Source of the DNA: Jackrogersella multiformis
Taxonomy: Eukaryota > Ascomycota > Sordariomycetes > Xylariales > Hypoxylaceae
Direction: 5' to 3'
Assembly (NCBI GenBank): GCA_902806575.1
Contig: CADCXD010000018.1
Location: forward strand, 3,782,001 to 3,846,000
DNA: 64,000 nt
Shown one piece after another: positions 33,815 to 46,536 of the stretch. The notes under the pieces were generated by a model, which was not told the origin of the DNA, searched no databases, and worked only from the letters and a program-made list of their open reading frames with translations. Every line of letters starts with the position of its first letter. The first letter of the stretch is position 1. The position numbers and the translations under genes were made by a program.

Positions 33815-35489
33815 ATACATGATTACCTAGGTACCTATTTGCTACAGGTCCTAGGTACGCCCGGACATGCCTGGATATAGGTACCTAGGTATTACATATA
33901 TTCATTTTACATACATTTGATAGCTACAACGACCGATAACCACGATAGCTACGTTCTAGGTACGTGCCTACACGCAAGGTAATGCGTATATGTATGCCAA
34001 CCACCTAGGTAGGTAGCTAACTAGGTAGCTAACTAGGTAGGTATGTATATATGTGCATAAGTAGGTACCTAGGTAGGTATGCACTCGATTGGGTTGACCT
34101 ACCTCACCACCTTAGCAGCTATCGTCAACTAACGCTGTACAGTCTTGGTTCGGAAGACTGGCCAATTGGTTCCCTCTCAGCCAGGAAGATATATCAATTT
34201 CTAATAGGACCGCTTCTCGTTGCCGCCTTAAGCCACATCACACCTGACATGGCTCAATTATTACTTTGATTCACAGATCGCCTCTACCTACTTGGGATAA
34301 TCAGATGCGAGAAGAAGGAGATAACCTTCTCTCGTGTTGAGAGAGCAACGTGCGTGTGCACAGTCGCACAACACGGCCATCGTGTTGTTTGCTACCGTAC
34401 GTAAGTAGTAGTAGTAATAGGATTATATGCTAACAAATAAGTAAGTAGTAGGCAGATAGGTAGGTTAGACGGGTTATGGAGACTTTTGATTGCATACATA
34501 TCTTATGTGTATGTGTATTAATATATTATTACTACTTGGTAAGTATTATCTTGGTAGGTAGTTAGGATATAAGATATAAAGGTATCTACCTAGGTAGTTG
34601 TGTTGTAGTCGAATTCAAATGACGCTTCCGGCAACGTGGGACTTGGCCTATGATTTGATGATTTGATATACCTACAGCATTCTCATATTCTTACATACAG
34701 AGTAGTACCTACATACAAATCCATCATCCGGCAGTGTTTCCCAAGGGAACCAGGGATAACCATATCTAATTCCCCTCCCATTGGCATTGATCCATGAACT
34801 CGAACCATGGAAGCGTGAACACCATTACGTTACTACCGTAGCAGTACCATAGTATCCATGATGCCCATGATAGACCTCTCAATTCATGCATACATACCGT
34901 ACTTACCTACCATACTTACCATACCATACATACAATACACATGTATATTCTAAGGAAAAGGGCCCGAAACAGGTATGTAATTACAATCACACCTGATGCG
35001 CAAACCATGCACGTTCTTGGAACACAGGACGGTTAGTTCCGACAACCTTCCTCCTCCTGTCCGTCCTATTCTGATGCCATCCCATCCCATCTTGTGACCA
35101 CTTGATCGTCTACCGCAATGAACATATTAGTTTTACCCTTCTTCACAATCATACGATCAAATATCGTAATTCGAATATGTGTACGTATATCTACTATGTA
35201 ATCAATCTGGCTGCTAGTATTTGATAGTCCAATTGGACACGAGCCTCAAACTCAGCCGTCAATGCGCTTACTGATTTGTTGGCATACATGCGCCTAGTCT
35301 AGACCTATCCTATCCATTGGATGATCGTCGGCGGTGGCAGACGGAAACCAGCCAATCGAACGTAATCGGACTATTTTCCCGGCTGGGATACGTGAGCTTC
35401 CCCGATCACCCATTCTACCGCGGCGCTCGTAACTAATACCTATTCAAGTAACAGAGGTTCGAATACATAGTGTAATACATATTATACGT

Positions 35490-35557
35490 AATATATATAT
35501 ATATATCGTGATGCATAAGATGCCGCATGGTTTTTCATCGATATATATATATATATA
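35490..35557. repeat. Inverted AT-repeat arms around a 22-nt centre
   Basis: (AT)n followed by CGTGATG at 35490-35513 faces CATCG followed by (AT)n at 35536-35557. The arms are reverse complements apart from a two-base difference and could form a long hairpin or cruciform. Confidence 0.75.
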
Positions 35558-37458
35558 ATTTCTGTAGTTATTGTTGTTGTTGTTGTTATTACTGTTATTA
35601 CTGAACATCATGTCTCAAGAAGAAACTCAAGAAAATATAATTTCTTTAGGGGTTAAGCAAACGAGAGAAGTACCGTGGCCGTAACAATTTACCTCCCGCA
35701 GCGAGTATACCTTCTTCAACATACCACAACACAAATACATATCTACCGCACTATATACGTTATGCGCGACTCAAGCGGACTATGTAGGAATACGTATGAA
35801 TCAGGCGAGGCTGCCCAGGAAGTTGGGCTTCAAACTGCAATGCATGATTGCGTCGAACACAGTTTGATGCATGAGTACGTGCAGTTTCCGCGTTCTTCCC
35901 TATAGGTTACCAGCTTGCTCGACCATTGTATTCATAGTAAATATCTAGATGGTAATTCGTAGGAACTTCTGTGTGGATTAACCGGCGAGCCAGAATATAC
36001 AGGTTAGTGGCGCTTGACGCATTGTCGATTTCTCGAATAGTCTCTCGAAAAATTCTAGTACGTTTCGTGTTTCTAAATTGGCTTCTGATAATCGTTCCTT
36101 TGACTGGAAGGTCTAATAATCGTATTAAGTCTAGACTGTAGAATCGTCAAATGGCCAACGTAACAGATTCGTCATCTTGCTTGATACTGCGATAATGGTT
36201 CAGGAATCATACAAGTTCTCTTAGTTGTCCACGAAAGCAATAGGCAGTTCAAAGGAGGAAGAAAACTTCCAATAGCACTAGACCGTATCCCATTGCCGGA
36301 CGCTAGCTAGAATGACGAGGCGGTGGAGTCCTTTTTCGGCCTCGCTCACGCGCGACTAGGATCTGAGATATAACAGCCCAGTGTAGATCCACCGGCTGTT
36401 ACAAACTTATGAATGTTTAGGTAATAGGCATGCATATGACTATGGCCAGAACCGTGATAGTGCTTGAGAGGATCACCATTGTAGGCAGTGTATACCGAGC
36501 GTTATAATGGTCTTTGCAACGACTTTCAAATAAGGCCTAACTACTTATGTAGGAGGAGGTATTATGTATTTGCTGAATATAATAAAAAGTCCCGTCGGCT
36601 ACTACATAATAGTGGCGATTCATGAACTAGATACGCGAAGGTGAAGTCGTGGGCCTACGAGTCAAGAAAAAGAGGCCTAAAACCAAACCCGTCAAATACA
36701 TACTACGTAGTAGCTTCTTAGCTAGCCCCCCATAGCGAGCCAAAGTAAGCCAGAGTATGCCCCCTAGTCCCGCCAAGACAGCCGGTAATTGTTGACTCGA
36801 CTTTAGGAGACAGTAAGGAAACATGCCGAGATCATTACTGTAGAAAGGGGTACTATTTTTACCTAACTCGAAGGGATTAGTAGAACCATTTACTAAAATA
36901 GACCAGACTTCAGCACAAACCCTAGGCCCCAATTTTTTTCGTTCTTCAAGAGCTCTTCTCAAACATGGCTCGATGTCCTCCCTATTCCCTACTGCAATGT
37001 AAGCACGTATATACAGTATGTTACTCGAACACAACCTGAAAAGTAGGCAAGTTGGGACTCGGGAGTGTCACAAACAAGGCAAGGCGTACCGTCGGTCTAC
37101 CATCTAGGAATATCTGGTTGCCGAAGCTCCTTGTCCCTGTTTGGATTCATACAATGCTCTGAGAGTGGTTAGTCGGTAAGGTAATACAGAACTACCTTGG
37201 TAGTTATCAATAGTTGCATACATAACTCCCTGGGCAAATACATAATAGCAACAGTAGTAATGTTAATATTACGTTGCGAATCTCAAAAGGGGTTATCGAG
37301 AATTGCTAAAAATGAAAATAAGGCAGGTATTGTCAATTAGAAGATCACATGCCTACCTAGAGATATACCAAATCGTCGCGTAATTGACCTTCCTCGTTCG
37401 CGTCGTCGCGTCTCGAGAACAAAAGTTCGGAACATAAGCGATCGGCTAATATGTATGG

Positions 37459-37475
37459 GTATGTATGTATGTATG

Positions 37476-37504
<29 letters not shown>
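37459..37504. repeat. (ATGT)n microsatellite
   Basis: About eleven uninterrupted copies of the tetranucleotide. The open frame read across it (37357-37542, minus) is an artefact of the repeat. Confidence 0.95.
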
Positions 37505-37506
<2 letters not shown>

Positions 37507-37600
37507 GTTGGGTAGATATGTACCTAGGTATGTACCAGCCAACAGAGTGGATAGGTAAGGATTCCTGGCTAACTTTGTGCTCCCGTCTTGTATTTGTACC

Positions 37601-40600
37601 GAGCCAACGAGGTTAGGAGAGTGGAGTTCGTGGAAGTGTTATGTCGTAGTTGGGACCTTATAAGTCCGATCCTGGGAAATGTCCTAGGTAGCTGTGAGGG
37701 TAGCTACCTAGGTAGGCACCTAAAGTAAGCTGCTAGGAAACCCTAGAAAAGCTAGGAACCTTGGAATAGCCCCATATAATTCCCATAATTCTCATAATTC
37801 CCATATAATTCCCATCTACATCCGTACCACATCCTTCGTCGACCATTGCTGCGGGTTTTGTGCTACACAGAGTGGACACCACAGCTTTTGTTTTCAGCCT
37901 CCAAAGGTGGGCGGTGCGGTGCGGTGAGCGGTGGGCGGTAGGTAGATCTGGAAATATGCGCGACATGCCCCCAAATCTCTGTTCCTGTCCTGTTCTGGTC
38001 GAATTAATCAAGACGGAACGCATAAAGCCTGCGTAACCACCAATCTCCATATTAAAAGGGCAAATATGTCTCCAGTCCTTCTAGTATCTCCAATGCTTCT
38101 ATTTCTAATGCTTTCAATCTTTTTTATGTATTTCCAGTCTTTTTTTTCTTCCGGTCCTTATAAAGCTTTTATAACTGCGGGGGGTGGTTTATTACTTACT
38201 AATTAATGTATATATTGTTTCCTTTGCTTCGTTATATATATATATATATTTTTCATCTTCATCTTCATCGTACTTTTTAATCTAATACGGGGAAAGAGGA
38301 GAGTCGAGGTAAGGGGTTATCTTAACCCGCCCGCTAAAGTCCACCTAAGCAGTCGGCAAGGTTGAGATCTTGAACAACTTATCTTCATCGAGATACCCTA
38401 AGCTTCCCCTAAGCGACGGGAGTCCCACCTCCCACATGGCATTTTGTCATCTGGCATCACTTATTTTGTATCCATAAACATGTATCCATAAGGAGGCATG
38501 TGCTTCGCCCACACTAGCGAATATGGATAAAGTTAGCAGTACGGTACGCGATTATCTTAAGCTGTCAAGACACGATGAACAACTTATCTGGTTTTACTTT
38601 AAATTTTTGATTTTACTTTTACCGCTATTGTAAGTTTCGAAATGCCTATCAATCTTTAGATGAGCGCTTTTATGTTCTTGGCGACCGAGTTTGGACACCT
38701 GCCGCACAGTAGTGCAGGATGAAGTGTAAGTTTGATGACTGTGTGGCAGGGATAAACGTTTGGGAGAGTTCTTTTTGATAATGAGTCGCATTCTCGTAGG
38801 ACGCAAGTAAGCGGTTAGGTATCGCGGGCTACATAGAGCTAGTTTAGTGTGTCATGAATTCTGTCTCGTCTGTCTCGTCTCGTCTCTTCATATTCCAGCT
38901 GATTCTATCCGGATTCCAAACTACCAACCTGCCTCAAGCTGTGTACGACGCTGTACATATAGATAATACCTAAAGTCAATTGCACGAATACACGTACTAT
39001 GGTACAAATCTTACCAGATTAAAGTACTCGCTCTTGAATACGAATATAAGTCGAATGATTAGCCTTCGTCCGTAACAATCCGTGTTTGGAGAATAGTAAT
39101 AATACCTCTACATAGGTAGGTAGGTAGGTCATAATCATGATTGTTGGGAAGTAACTGTCTCGGAGACGTAACGCTCAATTGCAGATGATCTTGTTGCCAA
39201 TCGTCTATTCGTGGGTTCCTATGCCTTTCGATGACATCCATCTACTACACGAGAGTATCAAATTCCATGATTGAAGATCTTGACTTTTCCCTGTGCAAGT
39301 ATCAGTACCGACTAGTGTAGAAATACTAAAATCGCTTGTCAGGGATGCTACCTAGGTAGAGTACTACGAGGTACGTATTCCCTCTCTCTTCTAATTATCA
39401 TTGGTGGCTTTTGGCTTTTGGCGTAACCCTGTTTGCAAGGAGGACCCTGCAGAGAACCGGGTATCCGCCGGGCCAGTCAAGCCGCAAGAGTGACGAAGAT
39501 TTCCCGAAAGGAAAATGACTGAGACGGGCCGTGAGAACTTCAAAAACGCCTCTTCCGGTCAGCAAGCAATATAGGTAGTACACAATCTAACAAGAGAGGT
39601 AAATTCGAAACAAAAACAAAAACAAAAACAAAATCCACTCAAAGAATAATGTAAGTTTTAACATATTACAACCTACCTAGGTAGACCGAAATGAACTTGT
39701 CGTAATATCTAACCATTCGTATGTGCTTTGCTGATCTTACACACTACTAGGTAAGTGAGAGGTAGGTAAAGTAATTCTTATTCATATTCTCATCATCATT
39801 ATTGTAATTCATCGTCTACCTTATCGACCACTCATACTTCGTACGTACATAAGGTGAGGTACATTAAAGGATACCTACCTAAGAACCTTGGAAGTACCAA
39901 AATACTTTTAAGTTTCCGTTTGCAATTATCCGGATCAACATCATGCATCAATGCGACCTGCAGGTAAGGTACCTAGGTACGCCAAGGAAGACTATGGCTG
40001 GCGTCAGGGTATTACTGGATATTACTGGGTATCTACTACCCCTTCCGGCTTAACGTCTTCTGATCCGTACATAAACTCCCGATACCCTTGCCTCTGCTGT
40101 TTTGGCGGTCAGTGCCTTGCCTTGTCAAGTTTACTACATAGTATTGTACTAGGTATTAGCATGATTCTTGCATCATCGCCAGCCGCCCTGGCCGAGCTTG
40201 CACCGAAATCTTATCCTATCATAACAATCAAGGGTCTTCTTCCCCCCATCTCTGCATGCGACTTTTCATCGCCGTGTGACTATGCAGAGTTTCCCAATAA
40301 ATGTGGTAATCATGTCGATACGATACTTGATATGCCGATACCGCCGCCGTAACACATAGCTGCTTTATTTCGGTTTGTTTTATTTTGTTTTGTTTTATTC
40401 TATTTTTATTGTTGTTTCATTTTCAACTTCGATCGCGGTATCGTGACCCCCATAGAAATACTAGGGGATAAAGGGATAAAGGGGGGGGGAGTAAGAACAA
40501 AGAACTTGAACTTCCAAACCGCTTCGTGACTAAAGTGACGAGGAGGACGTGGCAGAACCCTAAGGAATATTACACGGGCATTATTTTTAGGAGATTTGTC

Positions 40601-43600
40601 TCATCGTGGTCCAACCTCCAACCTCCTACCTCCCACTTACGGATTACGGAATACAAATGTCGAGTGACGCGGTTGAGGAATATTATTTAGCCACCCCCAA
40701 AAGCTCCCCCCCGGCAAGACTGCTACTACGAATCCGTGATATCAAAATACGTGTACATTAGTCCGTGCCGCCGGCAATCATCACCCCACTGGCCCGGTTC
40801 CAACGATCATTACTTAGGTATATAAAGTCTCTGGATGGCGCGCTTGTGGGCGAGGCGCGCACTGACTACTCCCGGAATCCTGTAGTTTAGATGTTGCTGC
40901 TGCCCAGGGCCCAGGTGACGCTGATTATTCATAGAACAGGATTCGAATGCCAGCTCTCCCGCTCCTACCTATCAGTCAAACATACACTTGTATGTCCTAG
41001 GTAGGTATTATCACTGTCTACACTATGAGATCTCCCTTCTCCTGCATCATCTCCAAACAAAACTGCTCATTACCTAATCTGGCACGCACACACGCAATAC
41101 CGACTGCTAGGTATAAAAAATACTAGGAACATTGAAGTAATGATGATTTCCTAGGTATACGTATGGTTCAAGTGCTGGTCCTCGACATGGACGGTTACAC
41201 CAGTTGCGACAGCAGGGCAAGCATCAGCTGGTTTCGCCCTAGGGTCTGGATGGGATTGTCCGGGGATGGCCTGTCTGAGCCCTGAAGAAAATGCTCGGGC
41301 TTCCGATATTGGCAACCCGTAGGGAACGACTGGCGAAGATCTTATGAGCTCTGCCGTTTTGATAGGTCTCTCTATCAGCCGAAGTTCTAACCGGGCATGG
41401 TTATGGTTATATTTATATTTAATACCTACCATGTACGCGCTGTGCATTAAAATTTATGCACCCGCCACAAGAAACGATCAACGCCTGGGATAGCGACCGT
41501 ATCGCATTTTTCTTCTATTACTAAGGAGTCTTCTACGATCCTATACTAACGTAGTGCAGCTCTTCTACAATTTTCTATGGCGTTAACGTGAACAATTACA
41601 GCGAGCCAGTATTCTTCCACCATTCAAACAATCGAGAGACAAGAGTTAAATTTAGCAGACAATAATTATTAGCTAAGTTGCTTATTTCAGCATTCGGATG
41701 CTTATTAATAATGTATCGTTATGACTTGGGCTGGCTGGGCTTTGGGAAGATTCCCAACAACGCCAACACTTTCTCCTGTTTGTCCCTTGTGAGAGAGTCT
41801 AGCGCTTGAAGTCTTTTCCTTCCCAGCAACTCTTTCATGGCAGGACACTCTAGGTTTCGACTCTCATTGGTACACGATACAGCCAGGAATTACTTGGGAG
41901 CTAACAGAGGAGGAGATATTTGATGGTGGGAATGAATCCCGAATTTCCCGGGCCTTGCTCGAGTCATGCCGCTCATCACTACAACAGATAGGGGGATAGG
42001 TAGTGCGGGCAGAGTAAAAGTTTTCTGCGTCTAGACCTGCCTAAGATCCGGGAACGGCAATCAGTAGGCTGTAACTACGACGAGTGAAGTCATCGCGTAT
42101 TTCGTACTTGCCCTTAACCTCGATTTTGTTCGATTCTCTACGATAATCACGGGCTATCCATGTATCAACCTAGATTAGTGAGAAACTGCCCAGCCGAGTG
42201 AAGAAATCCACTTACGGTCTTCCGGGACATACCTGGTTCCACAAAACAACAAGAACGGTATCGGACACCATCCGACGAGGCCTTCGGTTAGCTTAGCAGA
42301 TGGCTTCCGCTGGGCTCCGCTGGTGGAATTTGGTGGACAACCCATCCCGTGAACTTCGGGGTTAAAAGCCTTTAGACTACCGGTTTATACCAATATACGC
42401 CGGTACTCTTTACGAGGGAAACCTAGTAGATGCTAATTACGCCGAGACATCCATATCCCTAGCTCTATTCTGTTAGATGTATTCGAAATAATCGTCGCCG
42501 GCTCTAACAGCTTTATTTAGACATGCCTCTATATTATCGCCGAGTTAAACCTATTCTGTCATATACAAAGGTACCTACCTGAGTAACTACTTATTAATCC
42601 ATCACTAAGTAAATCACTGTTGGTCAACCGGAGCATGCATAAAGATACGAAGAGTACAGTAGTAAGACACCATCATTTTAAACTAGTTGTCATGTGAAGG
42701 ACACATAGTAAACTATCAGCCGGGTAATGACCGGAAGGGGTCCCGGGTGCGTGTTAAAGATCAAAAAGAGACCGTTTCGTTATGAAGATATCACATATCC
42801 TAAAATGGTGTTGCCGCTGAGAGGCCGTAAATATTTTATTCTGCATGAATATTCACGATCTAGATGGGCTACCGAGGTCAGAGCGGCGTATTCCTTTGGA
42901 AAGATCTTCGATGATGTCGACCAGACAGAGCAGAGAAAGGTTTGTGATGTCCGTATCCTTGTTTTTTGCGCAGTCATAGCAGCGTCGCCTATTCCGACCC
43001 CAAATCTCGGCATCGCCTACCATGTCCTGCAGTCTGCGCTACTACGTAGTAAAGTAGTACTATTGGAAGTGAGTCGCCGTGGCCAAGCTAATGGATTAAC
43101 TAACCGAAATCGCTTGGCTATCTCCGTTTCCATCGTAGGGAACAATTAGTTCGGCTTAGCCCTAGCGCTTCTAGCTTGCCCTAGATCCTAGGTTTAAGAT
43201 ACTTCCTGCCTTCGTTGCCTTCGCTTACGTATTCGAATAATGGTTAAGTTTATGATTGGATATCACGGTGGGAGGTTGTACAATAGCTTCTTTCTTGTTA
43301 GGCAATTCTAAGCGCTCATTACGGCATGGATATTGTCATTTCACCGAGCCTACGGCAGGACGATCGTGAAACTCGGTGTAGGTTAGGAGAATTTAGACGA
43401 TAGTGGATCTCGCCTCGCCTAGTACTCGATACCTTTGTTGCAGATGCGCATGGAACATCCTCGTCCCAAGACATAGGAGGCTATCTACGGAATTCGGGAT
43501 TCTTAGTGTACCTTGGTAGGCAAGCTTGTGGTTACGATACGCGTCTCTGTATTGTACATAGGTCCTGAACTAGGTTGTTTGTTGTAGAAGCCTCACCGAT

Positions 43601-45610
43601 ATCGTCTTTTCTGCATGTTGTAAGTAGCAGATATGAGGGCTAATTTCTATGTATCTACACTGAAGAAGCGCTATCCAAGTTTAGGAAGGCGTCTCGGCAA
43701 AAGCACGTCCGCGATATTTGCAAGTTCAGGGGTTATGTTACCTGTTACAAGATTAGACGAGAAAATTCATTGCTAGAGGAGAATACCAACCGCTAAGTGA
43801 TGCCCAAAGACTGGTCAGTGTGTTTTGGGCAAGGAGCCTGATAGCTGTGATGGTTTTCACGACGGCCCCTATCTCTACTTAGGAAAGTGTTCAGCGGCAA
43901 CTAGAGTCTCCCCACAAGAAAACCTATGGATATGGAGTCGTATCTATTCCCCCGGAGGCTGAATATATCCATAGCAATAAAATATCTCCATATCTTTTAT
44001 GATCCATTACCCACCATGAGCTTGATATTTGGAGAAAGCGGGATCTAGATGCAGAGCCTCAAATCGCTGCTAGATCTGTATCCACTGGCGCCAGCGACTT
44101 ATAATAACTACTAACAGCAATGTTTCCCTTCTAGCCATCAACATCACCCGTTCCAATATTTCGAAGAGCACGACAACCCGATAATTATCGATTTCCTTAA
44201 CTCGACTAACTAACCTACCATTTTCGAAGTCGCGTTAGGTATATAACTATAATATAACTCCCTTCTATGACGATAACGATGACAGTGCTCATAATACTCT
44301 ATAGACAATCGACACGCGTTTCTCGAGATAATAAATTTCATCGAACATTAACATTTATACGTCAACGTACAAAGATACCATAGACCGAATGTCCCTCCTT
44401 GGGCTTGACAAGTCGCTGTCCAACGAACGAGAATAGATATAGAATCGACCTAAGCCACAAGACTCCACGAGATTACAATTTATAAACCTCGATAACTTTC
44501 TTAAGCCGAGTCCTAGCTAAAACAATCCCTATTTCCTAACGTTTAAACAAAATCCGAGTCATATATCCTATTGTAACTCGTAGATTTGCGATACTACTAT
44601 ACAAATTTCCTACATTACCAGGCCGATTTTGTCTCTGTCCATCTACTATTCCTAGGATATTAATAACAAATCAAACACAAAGTGAATAGGAGTAATTCTG
44701 GAAATATTAACCTAGAGTAGAAGTAATCTCGTAAAGGAAATAATAATATAGAGATATCTACAGTCACTGTTTAACAGACGGGCTTAAATACCTTTATTAA
44801 AATACTGATATAAGTACCTAGGTAAATAGAAATCAACACGATAGTTCAGTGGTCCAATAGAACTCCAATTACCCAGTTTACCATTACCACCGTGGGTATT
44901 ACGATAGTATAATCCTTAATATACATACTAGAGAAAGTCAACTAAACTACAATATTATACTATACAATGCAATATCTATTTGTTGAGCACAACATCGATG
45001 GACAGGTTATTCTGTTACTATACTATAGACCCTTAAACTGCCCAACCACAGTAGACGGGAAGGTTTGCTTACAACTCGACATCAAACACTGTCTGACCTA
45101 CCTACCTAGTTAGGTAGGTTTATCTCTTGCTAAAGTTTTGCATGTTGACGCTTTTTGTAGAGCAAACATTGGAAATCTACCTAGGTACCTAGCTCTTACT
45201 TTTCACATATGTTTCTCCTACTGTAGAAAAAAGTCTTCTCACCAATGGTATTTTGTCTGATTACTTGCCTCGTCGCGTTGTATCTGGTTGGTTAATTGCA
45301 TAATATACATGTAATAATACCTCTTATGGCTGTATATATGCAATAAGTGGTGCACATAACAATATGGGAAATGTACGAAGTAGTCAAGCCACAAAGAGTT
45401 TAGCAAGCGTGGCTGATTAGGTAGAGCCCCACCTAAGCTTCAGCCTCGGAACCTAGGCACTATCTTATCGGATTAATTTTGGCATATCGGATTAACCCAA
45501 AAATTCAATTGCGCCCACGATCACTTTGATACTTATCACGTATAGTCAGTCATTGGGACATTGGGATATCTACACTTATTTCTATACGGCGTTCTCGAGC
45601 TAGTGAGGTC
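37601..45610. other. Gene desert, second part; AT-rich and possibly RIP-decayed near its end
   Basis: About 8 kb with no supported gene. CCTAGG tracts persist (about 37684-37722, 39350, 39674-39684, 39967-39978, 40995-41005, 41150, 44816, 45176-45190). ACAAAA repeats lie at 39608-39634 and a short AT-rich degenerate repeat at 37770-37812. From about 44100 to 45000 the plus strand is visibly AT-rich and poor in G, with frequent stops in every frame, as expected for sequence hit by repeat-induced point mutation. Unassigned frames of 98-140 codons occur at 39951-40352, 41151-41447 and 42727-43149. Confidence 0.4.
43924..43994. repeat. Overlapping inverted repeats with two alternative pairings
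   Basis: The 14-base segment at 43924-43937 can pair with either of two downstream segments: 43965-43974 (10 bases) or 43986-43994 (9 bases). The pairings overlap and exclude each other. Confidence 0.6.
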
Positions 45611-46536
45611 ATGGCGATGACTACCTCTATTCGGCCGTCAATTGGCCGGATAATAAGCTCCGCTGGGAACCACCATGCCGTAAGCTCATCCCTCTTCCTC
45701 GCCATATTCTCTTCGAGGGCCCCAACTCAAACCTGCCCGTTCTCCTCGACCTCGGAGCGAAACGAGCGTCGACCCCGCCGCGACAACAACCGACTGCGCG
45801 GAGTGAGCGCCATGTACCGGTCCGGGCCGCGGTACCGTATGAACATCGACAAGAGCCAGATACCGAAACCGGCGAAGTTCGAGCCGAAGATCGACGTCGA
45901 CCCGAATCACGGGCTGTGGCAGTTCTTCTACTCGAGGGAGAACTTCCTGCTAACGCCCGAGCAAGACGCCGAGCACGGGCGCGGGTGGACCGTCGAGGAG
46001 CTGCGGCATAAGAGCTGGGAGGACCTGCACAAGCTCTGGTGGGTTTGCGTCAAGGAGCGAAACCGCATCGCCACGGCGCAGAAGGAAAAGGAGCGGCTGG
46101 ATCTTAAGAACGGAGCGGACCAGATCGAAGACAGGCTTACGGAGGTAAGAGATTTGCTTGCGCCTGGTGTTATTATTATTATCATCATCGCTCAGCATCG
46201 TCGAGACTCAACTAATGCGTGCGTGGTGCATAGGTCCGCAAGACCATGAAGGGGATTAAGCACGTGCTGACGGAACGGTACTACTTGTGGGAGGACGCGA
46301 GGAACCTGGCCGAGAAGGACCCCGAGATCGATCTGAGCAATACCAAACGCCCCTTCATGCCTAGTTCGTATCTCGACGAGGACTCGCAAAATAATGAAGC
46401 AGCAGGAGAACTACAAGAAGGATCAGAAGAGCCGACTGCTGAAAAGGCGACTGCTGAAAAGGCGACTGCTGAAAAGGCCGACCCGTCTACGCTTCCGGCT
46501 ATTGCTACGGACGCTCAGCGACCACCACCGATATGA
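45611..46536 (+). CDS. mrpl4: Mitochondrial large-subunit ribosomal protein uL29m (MRPL4)
   Basis: Two exons, 45611-46144 and 46234-46536, with an 89-nt GT-AG intron (branch CAACTAATG), encode 278 residues. The first 55 or so are Ser/Arg-rich, contain RIISSAGNHH and lack acids until about residue 47, a typical mitochondrial presequence. The core is diagnostic: SQIPKPAKFEPKIDVDPNHG, LWQFFYSRENFLLTPEQDAE, RGWTVEELRHKSWEDLHKLW, then the MRP-L47/uL29 helices ending VLTERYYLWEDARNLAE. The protein belongs to the 54S subunit near the polypeptide exit tunnel (family knowledge). The last 50 residues form a low-complexity acidic tail with three exact TAEKA repeats. The ATG at 45611 is preferred over the internal Met at residue 3 simply as the first. 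Confidence 0.95.
46434..46478. repeat. 15-bp coding repeat, three exact copies
   Basis: GACTGCTGAAAAGGC repeated three times head to tail, encoding the TAEKA repeats at the MRPL4 C-terminus. Identity at every base points to recent slippage. Confidence 0.95.

Larger units (their letters stand above)
33061..37600. other. Gene desert, first part, with palindromes and microsatellites
   Basis: No supported gene in about 4.5 kb. CCTAGG tracts occur at about 33824-33838, 33850-33860, 33883-33895, 34001-34052, 34065-34082, 34585-34597 and 37512-37535. There is a 20-bp tandem pair at 33775-33814, an AT-repeat inverted pair at 35490-35557, and an (ATGT)n microsatellite at 37459-37504. A 135-codon minus-strand frame at 36627-37034 is unassigned. 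Confidence 0.4.

Noticed and set aside
34785..34815. GGTTCGAG segment on the minus strand as a tRNA T arm
   Set aside because: The B-box match is incomplete, the loop would be too long, and no acceptor or anticodon stem can be built around it.
37459..37504. CRISPR-like or telomeric repeat
   Set aside because: It is a simple ATGT microsatellite without spacers; no TTAGGG telomere array was seen in the window.
39951..40352. 133-codon frame on the plus strand
   Set aside because: It starts across a CCTAGG palindrome and shows no domain; likely chance.
42727..43149. 140-codon frame in the desert
   Set aside because: No recognisable motif, an overlapping opposite-strand frame, and no splice partners; kept only as unassigned.
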